The notes under the pieces are model-generated. The model ran no database searches. It saw only the letters and a program-made list of their open reading frames with translations, and was not told the DNA's origin. Made by a program: the position numbers and the translations under genes. DNA of 64,000 nt from Thermocoleostomius sinensis A174 (GTDB taxonomy: Bacteria > Cyanobacteriota > Cyanobacteriia > Elainellales > Elainellaceae): contig NZ_CP113797.1 in NCBI RefSeq assembly GCF_026802175.1, positions 3,511,026 through 3,575,025 on the forward strand, written 5' to 3'. Shown here piece by piece: positions 9,146-18,277 of this stretch. The stretch's first letter is position 1, and the number at the start of each line of letters is the position of its first letter.

Positions 9146-10357
9146 ATGAACAGCAGTAACCGATGTCTTAACATGACTAGACGGCAAACTTTGGGGTTAG
9201 GTATTGCCTCGCTCTTATCAACTTTTGCTGGGTATTCTGGTACTGAAAACTCCTCAGCTAAAAACTTTACTGAATTATCTGAATATGAACAGTCATCTTC
9301 TGAACTAACCGACTTGTGTTCAATTTCAGAGCCTACGTGTTCCCTAGGAAGTTACGCTAAAGAGCAGGGTATTCTATACGGCGCGGCTGCAAAACACAAT
9401 ACATTATCCTCTGATTCTGAATTTGCAACAATCTTTTCACAAGAATGTCGCGTTCTTGTTCCTGAAAATGATTTGAAGTGGGAAGTTGTACGCCGTGAAC
9501 CTGGGCAATTTAACTTCTCTAAAGCAGACTGGATGGCAGAATTTGCTCAAAGCAATAATTTACAACTGCGAGGACATACTCTGCTTTGGCACCATTATTT
9601 TCCACAATGGGTTGAGCAAACTTTAGGAGCTGATAATGCAGAGGATATGCTGATTGAGCATGTTCAAACAGTAGTCAAACGCTATGCAGGGCGGATGCAT
9701 TCCTGGGATGTTGTGAATGAAGCAGTTGATCACGAATCTTCACGGCAGGACAGGCTGAGAACGTCCCCATGGTTAAGTTTCATCGGCCCAGAGTACATTG
9801 ATCTTGCCTTCTGGACTGCTCACGAGGCTGATCCTGAAGCAATCCTTGTCTATAACGACAATGGGCTCTGGTGGGATGCTCCGGAAGGAGAAGCAAAGAA
9901 AGCAGCTGTTCTTCAGTTGCTCGAAACTTTGAGGAGCCAAGGAACCCCAGTGCATGCTTTGGGCATTCAAGGTCATCTTTTGGGACATGAGATGCACCAG
10001 ATGAATCCAGAAAAACTAAGGAAATTCCTATCAGATGTGTCAAGCTTGGGGCTAGAAATTATGATTACTGAGTTAGATGTGAATGACCATAACCTGCCCG
10101 ACGATGTTGGATTGCGCGATCGTTTGGTAGCAGAGGCATACTATAATTTCCTATCGGTTGTCCTAGATGAACCTGCTGTCACAACAGTAGTAACTTGGGG
10201 ATTGAGCGATCGTGACACGTGGTACTCTGGATGGGGGCGCAAAGAGAATGCTCGTCCTTTACCGTTAGATCGAGATTTGAATCGTAAACTGGCTTGGAGG
10301 GCGATCGTCGAAAGTTTTATTAGTACCTCTCACCAGGGTGATAACATCTACAGCTAA
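9146..10357 (+). CDS. GH10 endo-1,4-beta-xylanase-like glycoside hydrolase, secreted
   Basis: A 403-residue protein with an N-terminal twin-arginine-like signal (TRRQTLGLGIASLLSTFAG, residues 11-29), a Ser/Glu-rich linker and a GH10 barrel from about residue 70. Both catalytic glutamates are present: the acid/base E192 in SWDVVNEAVD and the nucleophile E309 in IMITELDV. Substrate-subsite motifs RGHTLLWHH and TWGLSDRDTW are intact. GH10 enzymes cleave beta-1,4-xylan and related glycans. Between glycosyltransferase genes it more likely trims, releases or edits the exported polymer than digests plant xylan; that is inference. Confidence 0.93.
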   Translation: MNSSNRCLNMTRRQTLGLGIASLLSTFAGYSGTENSSAKNFTELSEYEQSSSELTDLCSISEPTCSLGSYAKEQGILYGAAAKHNTLSSDSEFATIFSQECRVLVPENDLKWEVVRREPGQFNFSKADWMAEFAQSNNLQLRGHTLLWHHYFPQWVEQTLGADNAEDMLIEHVQTVVKRYAGRMHSWDVVNEAVDHESSRQDRLRTSPWLSFIGPEYIDLAFWTAHEADPEAILVYNDNGLWWDAPEGEAKKAAVLQLLETLRSQGTPVHALGIQGHLLGHEMHQMNPEKLRKFLSDVSSLGLEIMITELDVNDHNLPDDVGLRDRLVAEAYYNFLSVVLDEPAVTTVVTWGLSDRDTWYSGWGRKENARPLPLDRDLNRKLAWRAIVESFISTSHQGDNIYS

Positions 10358-10426
10358 ATCCTTTCCACATCCTACTTTCGTCAATGCCAGAATGTTGTGA
10401 CTCTAGCATCAAAAGCTTTTAATTTT

Positions 10427-11335
10427 ATGACGATTCAGTTTCTGCCACTTGTTAGCATTGGAGTTCCTACGTATAACCGTCCGAAAACCTTAGAAAAAAC
10501 CCTGGCTAGTCTTGTTCGTCAGACTTATCCAAACATCGAGATTATTGTTTCTGATAACTGCTCACCAACTCCGGATACAGAACAAGTCGTTAGAGAATAT
10601 ATGGAAAGAGATTCTCGAATACGCTATTTCAAGCAAGAAAGAAATATTGGAGTGTTTTATAATTTTAAGTTTGTTTTTGATGTTTCTACTGGAGACTATT
10701 TTACCTGGGCTGCTGATGATGATACCCGTGCTGATAACTACATTGAGGCTTGCATGAACATATTTCAGCAGGCAGATCAATCTTCAGAACTATTACTAGT
10801 GAACTCCTATTCACAAATGGTTGATCCAAATCTTCAACATGTGCTTAAAGTTGATCGTGGCTGTACTACTGTAGGTCTGAAACCTTCACAACGCTACTAT
10901 CGATACTTGTCTTCAATTTACACCGAGCAGGCTGCTATCGGTGATTTGATCTATGGTGTTATCAAATCTCAGCCTCTTAAAGAAGTGATGGAAAAGCAGC
11001 CAAACATCTTAGATTGGGATCACATTTTCTTGGCAACTCTAGCAATTGAAGGGGAATTTCTTTCAATCCCCGAGCCATTAATGACTTCTTCTCCTGGTGG
11101 TATGTCCACTTTGCAAGATGCAAAGAAAATGGCAAAGATACAACTAATTCAAAATCCCTTGTACATCAACAAGGCACAATGGGTCCGCTGCTTATTTCTA
11201 CAGCAAAGGGTTTGGAGTTCTTCGAAAATATTTATATTTAACAAAATAAAATTATCAATTTGGGTGATATTTGATACGCTTGTCAAGCATTTCATGAGAA
11301 GTTCTTCTAAAATTAAAGTAAAAGTAAACAACTAA
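10427..11335 (+). CDS. Glycosyltransferase family 2
   Basis: GT2 enzyme with LVSIGVPTYNRPKTLEKTL at the N-terminus, IIVSDNCSPTPDTE and a triple-Asp metal site (WAADDDTRADNY). I use the ATG at 10427; a GTG at 10397 would add ten residues, and neither has a convincing ribosome site. The C-terminal 60 residues are basic and partly hydrophobic (IKLSIWVIFDTLVKHFMR), suggesting peripheral membrane attachment. It sits between the GH10 gene and the acyltransferase on the same strand. Donor and acceptor are unknown. Confidence 0.88.
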   Translation: MTIQFLPLVSIGVPTYNRPKTLEKTLASLVRQTYPNIEIIVSDNCSPTPDTEQVVREYMERDSRIRYFKQERNIGVFYNFKFVFDVSTGDYFTWAADDDTRADNYIEACMNIFQQADQSSELLLVNSYSQMVDPNLQHVLKVDRGCTTVGLKPSQRYYRYLSSIYTEQAAIGDLIYGVIKSQPLKEVMEKQPNILDWDHIFLATLAIEGEFLSIPEPLMTSSPGGMSTLQDAKKMAKIQLIQNPLYINKAQWVRCLFLQQRVWSSSKIFIFNKIKLSIWVIFDTLVKHFMRSSSKIKVKVNN

Positions 11336-11669
11336 AACATCATAGACAAAAAACAAATAATTTACTGCTATATTTAAGTCAACTTGATTTTAAGGATTTA
11401 TTTTTGACTGTATTCAAACACAGGGAGCCTTTCAAACTTTTTCGTCTACACTGAAGTTTAAACAGATAACCCATATGATGTATCTCGAAAACTAGACGAA
11501 AACTAACATGGAGTTGTTTATATAAAAACTGACTAAGACTACAAAAATAGTCGGAATTATGCGGCAAAATGGTACAGTGCAAATTTGTTCAAGGCTAATT
11601 TTGTAAGGGATTTGACTATCTTCTTAAATATTCTCCTAGTAGAAACTATTATCATGCGGAGTATTGCTA
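11336..11669. other. Intergenic, AT-rich, nothing identified
   Basis: No gene, RNA or clear repeat is seen. A GGAG at 11658-11661 serves as the ribosome site for the ATG at 11670. Confidence 0.5.
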
Positions 11670-12470
11670 ATGTCTCTGATAGAGTCAGATGATTTGAGAG
11701 AGAAATTTAGTAAATATCGTAAGGATTTTCTCACACTCAATCTACCTGCTATTGAGAACCATATTATTCGGAGAACTAAATTTCGAATTCATTACGAACC
11801 AAGCTCGATTCTATCCTACTTTATAGAATCTACTGTTCTTAGGAGTGTTGGTTGGGTTCCTGGATTGTTTGGCGCTTTGTTGCGCAATCTAATTTATCAA
11901 CCTCTATTCGCAAAAATGGAACTATTAGCTTTTATTGAAGCTGGAGTAGAGATTAAGTCTGCCGGATCTATTGAGTTGGAGAAACAAGCGCTCATCCATA
12001 GAGGAGTTTACTTGAACGGTTGGCACAAAAACAGTAGAATTTGCTTGAAGGAACGTGCTTATCTGGATCGCAACGTTACAATTACAGTTCATGAGAATGG
12101 TTATATTGAAATTGGAAAACTAACCTATATCGGACCATCAACCTGTATAGCCGGTCCTGGACCTGTAAGAATAGGCAGCTATTGCTTAATATCCTCTGGT
12201 TGTGGGATTTATGGCAATAACCATGTGTTTGATGATCCAACGATTTTAATTCGGGAACAAGGATTTACCAACAAAGGAATTACGATTGAGGACGATTGCT
12301 GGCTTGGAACAGGTGTTAAGGTTTTGGATGGAGTTACGATCGGTAAGGGTAGTGTGATCGGCGCTGGTGCGGTAGTTACTAAGGATATACCTGCCTATTC
12401 TGTTGCTGTTGGTGTTCCTGCTCGAGTAATTTCTAAACGCGGCGTTAAAGGAAGTTCTCTTGAGAAGTAG
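11670..12470 (+). CDS. Left-handed beta-helix acyltransferase (sugar O-acetyltransferase-like)
   Basis: About 266 residues with a C-terminal run of hexapeptide repeats. The repeats run from about residue 90 and end in the family signature ITIEDDCWLGTGVKVLDGVT, IGKGSVIGAGAVVTKDIP and SVAVGVPARVI. The loop YGNNHVFDDPTILIREQGF carries the His expected as the catalytic base in xenobiotic/galactoside-type acetyltransferases. It probably decorates the exopolysaccharide repeat with O-acetyl groups. The ATG at 11670 is eight bases after a GGAG; a TTG at 11664 is too close to that site. The N-terminal 85 residues are outside the helix and unassigned. Confidence 0.85.
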   Translation: MSLIESDDLREKFSKYRKDFLTLNLPAIENHIIRRTKFRIHYEPSSILSYFIESTVLRSVGWVPGLFGALLRNLIYQPLFAKMELLAFIEAGVEIKSAGSIELEKQALIHRGVYLNGWHKNSRICLKERAYLDRNVTITVHENGYIEIGKLTYIGPSTCIAGPGPVRIGSYCLISSGCGIYGNNHVFDDPTILIREQGFTNKGITIEDDCWLGTGVKVLDGVTIGKGSVIGAGAVVTKDIPAYSVAVGVPARVISKRGVKGSSLEK

Positions 12471-12506
12471 TAAATTTCTGTGCTCAAGCCAGTTGTAGCT
12501 TCCAAC

Positions 12507-12808
12507 GCAAAAAACACCGATGCTTGCTGGACGAAGGAGGGAAATCAGAGCTACTTCGGTTACAAAAAACATATCGGCATTATCGAGACAGACCCAAAGT
12601 ACGCCCTCAGAGTCGAGTCAAATTAGTCTGTTCAGTAGGTTTAGTCCGAGTTAAGGCGACTCTGGGACTGAAAAATCTGACCCACAACTTGGTGCATCAC
12701 ACGTTTTTACAGACTCAATGTGCTTGCCAAGGCAGAACGTTGAAGCTCAAGAGTGCATTGGAGGATTCTGTTGACCTCATAAATTTGAGGTTGATGGAAT
12801 GGCTCTAG
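12507..12808 (+). pseudogene. IS5-type transposase C-terminal remnant, frameshifted
   Basis: The C-terminal part of an IS5-family DDE transposase survives in two frames. One frame, 12507-12626, reads DACWTKEGNQSYFGYKKHI and stops at TAG (12624). It matches the family's DARWTKK..YYGYKNH motif that includes the last catalytic region. From about 12629 a second frame, in phase with the ATG at 12524, reads GLVRVKATLGLKNLTHNLVH, the usual terminal motif. A frameshift near 12625 therefore separates them. The N-terminal two thirds are gone and I see no terminal inverted repeats. The remnant sits between two polysaccharide genes. Family assignment is from memory of the motifs. Confidence 0.75.
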
Positions 12809-12884
12809 TACAACATTGTTTTTCGGCTTATTTGAGCTCTAATCTCTCCTCAAAACAGGTTAATCGAGGGTTCCTGCGATCTGT

Positions 12885-13826
12885 ATGAAAGTAGTCTATT
12901 TAATTCAAACATACTGGAATGCTCAACAAATATATCGACTGGTAAGAACGCTTAAGCAGGCAAGTCCGAATTGCTTCGTGTTAGTCTACCATGATGCTAG
13001 TGTTTTTGAACTGGATTCTGCACCTATTCAGAAATATGATGATGTTGTTGTAATTAATACTAAAATTCAACCTAGGCGCGGTCGATTTTCTTTAGTGCAG
13101 TGTTATCTAGATGCGGTTAATTGGTTGTTCCATCACCATATAGATTTTGATTGGCTTTGTAATCTTTCAGGACAAGATTATCCAATCCAACCTTTGTCTG
13201 AAATTGAAGAATATTTATTCACTACTTCGTACGATGGTTTCATCGAATATTTCGACGCTTTATCTACTGAAAATAGTAGCTTATGGCAACACCAAGAAGG
13301 GATAAGTCGCTACTTTTATCAATACAGATGGTTGTTTGATGTCTCAACAGACTGGCTAAGAACACTATCTAAACCTGTAAAGATAATAGTGAACCATGGG
13401 CAAACTTTTTTAAAGATTCAAACGACCTATGGTATCGCGGTAGGTGTTCGAGCTAACCCAAGCCCATTTGACTCTGATCTGATTTGTTATGTAGGATCGG
13501 ACTTCAAAACACTTTCAAAAAAATGCGTTCAGTTTATTTATGAAACCTTTAAAGAAAATGGAAGTTTAGTTGAATACTATAGAAAGACATGCTTGCCTGA
13601 AGAATCTTTTGTTCAAACCATCCTAGTAAATAGCAAAAAATTTAACCTGCTCAACGACAATAAACGATTTATTAAGTGGGGAAATCAATCTCAGGGACAT
13701 CCTCAGCTTTTAGTTACTACCGACTACTTGAGCTTAACTAAGACTGATGCCCATTTCGCGAGGAAGTTTGATTGTAACAAGGATAGTAACATCTTAGATT
13801 TGTTAGATTGCAAGATTCTGAGTTAA
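12885..13826 (+). CDS. Core-2/I-branching-type beta-glycosyltransferase (GT14, Branch family)
   Basis: A 313-residue transferase of the Branch family (PF02485), related to beta-1,6-N-acetylglucosaminyl- and xylosyltransferases. The diagnostic segment is FDWLCNLSGQDYPIQPLSEIEEYL (about residues 85-108, given in part). Others are the N-terminal MKVVYLIQTYWNAQQIYRLV, the LVYHDASV strand and the C-terminal CLPEESFVQTILVNS motif, whose glutamates match the catalytic region. The enzyme is metal-independent in known relatives. It may introduce a branch in the repeat unit. A xylosyl role would suit the neighbouring GH10 enzyme, but that is speculation. Confidence 0.85.
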   Translation: MKVVYLIQTYWNAQQIYRLVRTLKQASPNCFVLVYHDASVFELDSAPIQKYDDVVVINTKIQPRRGRFSLVQCYLDAVNWLFHHHIDFDWLCNLSGQDYPIQPLSEIEEYLFTTSYDGFIEYFDALSTENSSLWQHQEGISRYFYQYRWLFDVSTDWLRTLSKPVKIIVNHGQTFLKIQTTYGIAVGVRANPSPFDSDLICYVGSDFKTLSKKCVQFIYETFKENGSLVEYYRKTCLPEESFVQTILVNSKKFNLLNDNKRFIKWGNQSQGHPQLLVTTDYLSLTKTDAHFARKFDCNKDSNILDLLDCKILS

Positions 13827-13974
13827 CTTCTCACTTAAAGCTACATGAGTTAGTTACTATTAATTATTTAAATTTGAGTTGAGGTATTAATTCATAACTT
13901 GAAAAAATGCCTGTTTTCAAAAATTTATACGATAAAATTTTTAAGAATTTTTTCTTGGTAAGAACTAATTTTGT

Positions 13975-14895
13975 ATGACTAAACTGACTCCTTTACAAGT
14001 TCCTGTTGTATTAATTATTTTCAAGCGACCTCATACTACTCAGCAAGTTTTGAATGCTATTCGAATCGTTTGTCCTAAAAAGCTAGTCGTCATTGCTGAT
14101 GGACCTCGTTTGGATCGGGAAGGAGAAGCAGAAGCGTGTGCCAGAACCCGAGCTGTTATTGATCAGGTTGATTGGAATTGTGAGGTGATAAAACATTACT
14201 CTGAAATCAACCTTGGCTGCGGTGTGCGTCCAGCTACAGGATTAGATTGGGTTTTTGAACAGTTTGAAGACGCCATTATCCTTGAGGACGACTGCTTACC
14301 TGATCCAACTTTCTTTTATTTTTGTGAAGAGTTACTAGAGAAATATAGGCATGAATCTAAAATTATGTCGATTTGTGGTAGCCGATTTGTCCCCAGTACT
14401 ACACCCTTCAGCTATTACTTTTCTCACTATGTTAGTTGTTGGGGATGGGCAACTTGGCGTCGAGCTTGGCAACATTTTGATTTTGAAATAGGACAATGGT
14501 CTAAGCTCCGTGAATCGGCATGGCTAGAACAGTACCTACAAAATCAGAAGGTTGCTGATTGCTGGAGTCAGCGGTTTCAGAGTGTTTACCGGTCAGGGCA
14601 AAATCATATTTGGGACTATCAATGGCAATTTGCCTGTTGGCTTAACAAATCTTTAAGTATTCGTCCCAATGTCAATCTAATTTCAAACATTGGAATTGGT
14701 GCAGATTCAACTCACACGCTCCAGAATTCTAGTGGGGCAAAAACTCGGAAGCTTGAAGCAATGTCTTTTCCCCTACGACATCCGGGCATAGTTGATCGGG
14801 ATATACAGGCAGATTTACTTGTAGAAAAGGAATGTTTTACCAGACCTAGCTTTCTAACTCGTGCTTACCAAAAACTTTACAGATTATTAGCATAA
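13975..14895 (+). CDS. Glycosyltransferase, HlpA-like (GT-A fold)
   Basis: 306 residues. The start is PVVLIIFKRPHTTQQVLNAI, then VVIADGPR. The metal motif is in IILEDDCLPDPTFFYF (about residues 101-116). Aromatic-rich loops follow (SHYVSCWGWATWRRAW). Related cyanobacterial proteins are often labelled hemolytic protein HlpA or glycosyltransferase; the EDD motif and position in the locus support the transferase reading. Donor and acceptor are unknown. The ATG at 13975 is the first in frame, after an AT-rich leader with no clear ribosome site. Confidence 0.82.
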   Translation: MTKLTPLQVPVVLIIFKRPHTTQQVLNAIRIVCPKKLVVIADGPRLDREGEAEACARTRAVIDQVDWNCEVIKHYSEINLGCGVRPATGLDWVFEQFEDAIILEDDCLPDPTFFYFCEELLEKYRHESKIMSICGSRFVPSTTPFSYYFSHYVSCWGWATWRRAWQHFDFEIGQWSKLRESAWLEQYLQNQKVADCWSQRFQSVYRSGQNHIWDYQWQFACWLNKSLSIRPNVNLISNIGIGADSTHTLQNSSGAKTRKLEAMSFPLRHPGIVDRDIQADLLVEKECFTRPSFLTRAYQKLYRLLA

Positions 14896-15057
14896 GCAAC
14901 ATAAATTTTAACAAGTAAGCAATTATAATCGTGATTTAAAGAGTGCAGTTAGTACAAGCTTAGTTTACCGACGAAGGTTTGAATTTCATGCCTCGGCTGT
15001 GTTTACACCTATTTCCAATTGCTTTAAAGTCTGCGATCGATTTACGTTACTAGAAAT

Positions 15058-16410
15058 ATGAGAGACTTAGTAGTAGGGTTGGTGAGCAATCCTGTTATTG
15101 TAATCAGTAGTGGCATCTTTGTTGTTTTATTTTCAATGCTTGTTTTAGCTTGGACAAATAAGAGTAAAAAAAACTTAGAACAACTTGAATTTTGCTTTAT
15201 TGTATTCATTTTTTTTTGTCTCACACCTATTAATTTAACTCCATTCATTCATTGGAGACCAAACTATTTTTGGGTGCCTCCTCCTAATGCCATTTTATCT
15301 AGTTTTCAAGTTCTTATTTATGCTTATATATTGCTTGTCTCACGTAAGAAATTATCCGCTTTTTTGATACGAGAACTAATTCCATATTTAAGATGCAGTA
15401 TCATTCGAAATCCTTTTTTTTGGGGCTTGAGTTTCTTAGGAGTTGCTTCGTCTTTTTGGTCAGAAACTCCTTTAATCACCTTTAAAGCAGGGCTTATTTT
15501 ACTAATAGCGAACCTTTCTTTTCTTGCTATTTGCAAGTATTCCGACTTTTGGCAAATTTCAACGTTTGTTCGTTGGAGTGCTGTGCCAATAGCAATCTTA
15601 AGCTTTATCATTCGTCGTAAAACCAATGATGGTACAACAGCTGGTGGAGGTCTAGCTGGTATCCTCTTCTCAAAAAATGAGCTAGGGGCTTTGATGGCTA
15701 TAAGCATTATATTGTGGGTTTTGACCGCTATCTATGTTCCTAAAGCACGCCTTTTTTCTTGTCTAATCTCAATAGTGTTTACCCTTCTTCTTATTCAAGC
15801 TAAATCCGGAGGGGCAATCGTTCATTTGTTTATACTGTTCTTGCTAATTCTCGCCGTTCAATTTACTAAGAAACTGAGAGATAAAGTTGCGGTATTAAAC
15901 ATAATTTTCTGTATATTGGTTGCATGTATTGCTTTTTCATTTACTATTACTAATCTAGGGTTTATTCTACAGAGGTTTCTTGGCAAAGATTTGTCTTTTA
16001 CAGGACGGACAAATATTTGGCCACCTGTTTGGGATGCAGTAACTCATCGAATGTGGACTGGTTATGGTTTACACGGCTTTTGGCAAGAGTGGCGTGGTGC
16101 GAACAATCCTGCATTAGATTGGTATAAAGGATTTTGGTATCCTCCTAATGCTCACTTTGGTTTTCTTGACGCCTGGGTACAACTGGGCGCATTCGGAGTC
16201 TTAATTCTAATTACTGCAATTTTGCTTAGTGTGTTTCAAGCGGTTTCCTATCTTATCCGCTCTAAATGTAAGCAAGCAGTGATTCCCATATTTTTTGTTA
16301 CCTATTTTATACTAGCCAATCTTTCTGAAACCCGTTTGTTGGATTTTAATTTCGTGTGGGTTACATATAGCATTACATCGATTAAGTTATCTCTCGAATC
16401 AAACACATAA
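15058..16410 (+). CDS. O-antigen ligase/polymerase family membrane protein (Wzy/WaaL type)
   Basis: 450 residues with about 11 membrane segments and a large periplasmic loop (about residues 300-370, TGRTNIWPPVWDAVTHRM... to ...WYPPNAHFGFLD). That loop pattern and the motif GRTNIW with a following YGLHGFW are typical of the O-antigen ligase (PF04932) superfamily. In a locus with a Wzx flippase and a Wzc co-polymerase it most likely acts as the Wzy polymerase, joining repeat units in the periplasm. Its TAA stop overlaps the ATG of the next frame by one base (16410), so the downstream stump could be translationally coupled. Confidence 0.87.
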   Translation: MRDLVVGLVSNPVIVISSGIFVVLFSMLVLAWTNKSKKNLEQLEFCFIVFIFFCLTPINLTPFIHWRPNYFWVPPPNAILSSFQVLIYAYILLVSRKKLSAFLIRELIPYLRCSIIRNPFFWGLSFLGVASSFWSETPLITFKAGLILLIANLSFLAICKYSDFWQISTFVRWSAVPIAILSFIIRRKTNDGTTAGGGLAGILFSKNELGALMAISIILWVLTAIYVPKARLFSCLISIVFTLLLIQAKSGGAIVHLFILFLLILAVQFTKKLRDKVAVLNIIFCILVACIAFSFTITNLGFILQRFLGKDLSFTGRTNIWPPVWDAVTHRMWTGYGLHGFWQEWRGANNPALDWYKGFWYPPNAHFGFLDAWVQLGAFGVLILITAILLSVFQAVSYLIRSKCKQAVIPIFFVTYFILANLSETRLLDFNFVWVTYSITSIKLSLESNT

Positions 16411-16613
16411 TGTGTAAAACATACTTACTTTGCCACAAGGTCCTACCAGGAATTACTGGTCTTTGGCAAGTTTCAGGCCGATCGGATATTGACAACTTTG
16501 AAGATGTGCTACGGTTGGATATTCGCTACATTGAAAATTGGTCACTATGGCTTGATCTTCAAATTATTCTTAAAACTATTCAAGTAATTTTGAAAAAATC
16601 TGGAGCGTATTAG
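16410..16613 (+). pseudogene. Initiating sugar transferase (WcaJ/WbaP type), C-terminal stump
   Basis: A 67-codon frame whose residues 10-67 match the extreme C-terminus of bacterial phosphoglycosyl transferases: LPGITGLWQVSGRSDIDNFE, RLDIRYIENWSLWLDLQI and a terminal KKSGAY. A full enzyme has about 200 residues in the catalytic domain alone, with or without extra membrane helices. The reentrant helix and the catalytic Asp-Glu pair are absent here, so it cannot start lipid-linked synthesis. The stump begins right at the stop of the polymerase gene, as expected after a deletion or recombination at the cassette edge. A tiny coupled ORF of another role is possible but unlikely. Confidence 0.82.
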
Positions 16614-16953
16614 TTCCCACCTTTGTTTTGAACTTAATCTATTCCCTGTCCTAATTTGCTTAGCTAGCCCCTCAATAAAATCCGGCATCATTCACTTAAG
16701 TGTCTAAAAAGAGTCATTGATTCAGGGTGCTTCTCTACACAACTTTACAAATTATCCTTCATTGATACGTTAAGCTTAACGTCTATTGAAATATTCATTA
16801 CGGATATTGTCTGTGGGCAACACATCTCTCAGTAAAGTCGATCGCCTAAAAACTCACCAGCCGCCAGAAAAATAGTTGTTCTATCCGATAAACTGAGTAA
16901 ATCCCTAGAACAGCTATCCTGATTCTTCGAAGGATAGAAGTTATTCACTTCCT
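16614..16953. other. Intergenic at the end of the polysaccharide cassette
   Basis: No gene is supported. Base composition shifts here from the AT-rich polysaccharide block to the more GC-balanced flanking genome, so this is a candidate cassette boundary. Confidence 0.4.
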
Positions 16954-18240
16954 ATGCGGCGTTCTTCCATGACCAACACGATCGCACTGATTGCCCACGA
17001 CTCGAAAAAAGATGACATTGTTGAGTTTGCCCGCCAGTACACTCCCCTATTGGGACGCTATCGATTAATTGCAACAGGAACCACCGGGCAACGAATTGAA
17101 GTAGCAACAGGACTGCCCATTGAACGCCTGTTGTCTGGACCCTTAGGAGGGGATGCTCAAATTGCGGCAGAAGTGGCAACAGGCGGGGTACTTGCCGTCA
17201 TCTTTCTAGTTGATCCGCTGTATGCACAACCGCACGAACCAGACATTCAAGCATTGTTGCGCATTTGCAATGTGCATAATGTGCCGTTGGCGACCAATCT
17301 GGCTACCGCGGAAGCTATCGTCGCTCGATTTGCTAAGACGCTGATTGCCCACCTCATCTACAATCCGGTGTCTGGACAAGGGAATGCCGAGCAGGATTTA
17401 GACCTGATTCGTCAGTTGCTAGAACCCCACTTACATTTGCATGTGCATGTCACTGAACCAGACGATGATCCAGGGGAATTAGTGCGGGCGGCGATCGCCG
17501 CAGAAGCCGATTTGGTGATTGCTTCGGGTGGAGATGGAACCGTCTCTGCCGTTGCCGATGCTTTAATTGGCACGGGTGTTCCCCTGGGGATTATTCCACG
17601 CGGTACAGCCAACGCCTTTGCCGTATCCCTTGGAATTTCCAGATTTTTGCCAATTCGTAATGCTTGTCAGGTCATTTTGGGAGGTCATACCCGTCTAGTA
17701 GATGCAGCGCGTTGCAATGGCTATCCTATGATTCTGCTAACGGGGGTGGGCTACGAGGCCGTGACCGTAGAAATGGCCAGTCGAGAATTAAAAAATCAGT
17801 GGGGTGCGCTTGCCTACTTTATGGCCGGGTGGCAAGCACTGGAAGGCCAAGAATTATTTGAAACTGAGATTGAAACCGAGGGGGATGTTTACACGTTTCA
17901 AGCCCATGCGATTACGATCGCCAATGCCGCCCCTCCCACCTCAATCTTGGCTCAAGGAGCTGGCGAAGTGGTATTTGATGATGGGCTGTTAGATGTCACG
18001 ATCGCGTCGGCTGAAAATCGTTTACAGGGCATCACCACCATGTTTCGCATGTTGGGCGGAGCAATCACGCGAACCAACATTGAGCAACAAAACGTGGTGC
18101 ATGTGCGAACGCCTCGTCTCAAAGTCACCACAACTCCTCCACAAAAAGTGGTGGTAGATGGCGAAATCGTCGGCACAACCCCGATCGAGGTGGAATGTAT
18201 TCCAGCCGCACTGTCAGTCTTTGCACCTAAACCTTCCTAA
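16954..18240 (+). CDS. Methylglyoxal synthase - YegS/BmrU-type lipid kinase fusion
   Basis: Two enzymes in one 428-residue chain. Residues about 8-125 are methylglyoxal synthase: [10 protein letters not shown] (His15), the phosphate loop [16 protein letters not shown] with catalytic-type Asp67, and [18 protein letters not shown] with His94 and Asp97. Residues about 132-425 are a diacylglycerol-kinase-type catalytic domain: [12 protein letters not shown], the ATP motif [15 protein letters not shown] (192-196 GGDGT), [12 protein letters not shown], and the C-terminal [15 protein letters not shown]. The first would convert dihydroxyacetone phosphate to methylglyoxal; the second would phosphorylate a lipid. 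ATG 16954 is used; ATG 16969 is equally plausible. I recall this fusion in other cyanobacteria. Confidence 0.9.
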   Translation: MRRSSMTNTIALIAHDSKKDDIVEFARQYTPLLGRYRLIATGTTGQRIEVATGLPIERLLSGPLGGDAQIAAEVATGGVLAVIFLVDPLYAQPHEPDIQALLRICNVHNVPLATNLATAEAIVARFAKTLIAHLIYNPVSGQGNAEQDLDLIRQLLEPHLHLHVHVTEPDDDPGELVRAAIAAEADLVIASGGDGTVSAVADALIGTGVPLGIIPRGTANAFAVSLGISRFLPIRNACQVILGGHTRLVDAARCNGYPMILLTGVGYEAVTVEMASRELKNQWGALAYFMAGWQALEGQELFETEIETEGDVYTFQAHAITIANAAPPTSILAQGAGEVVFDDGLLDVTIASAENRLQGITTMFRMLGGAITRTNIEQQNVVHVRTPRLKVTTTPPQKVVVDGEIVGTTPIEVECIPAALSVFAPKPS

Positions 18241-18277
18241 ATAGGGACAGATTTAACCAAAGCACTGAATCAATCGT

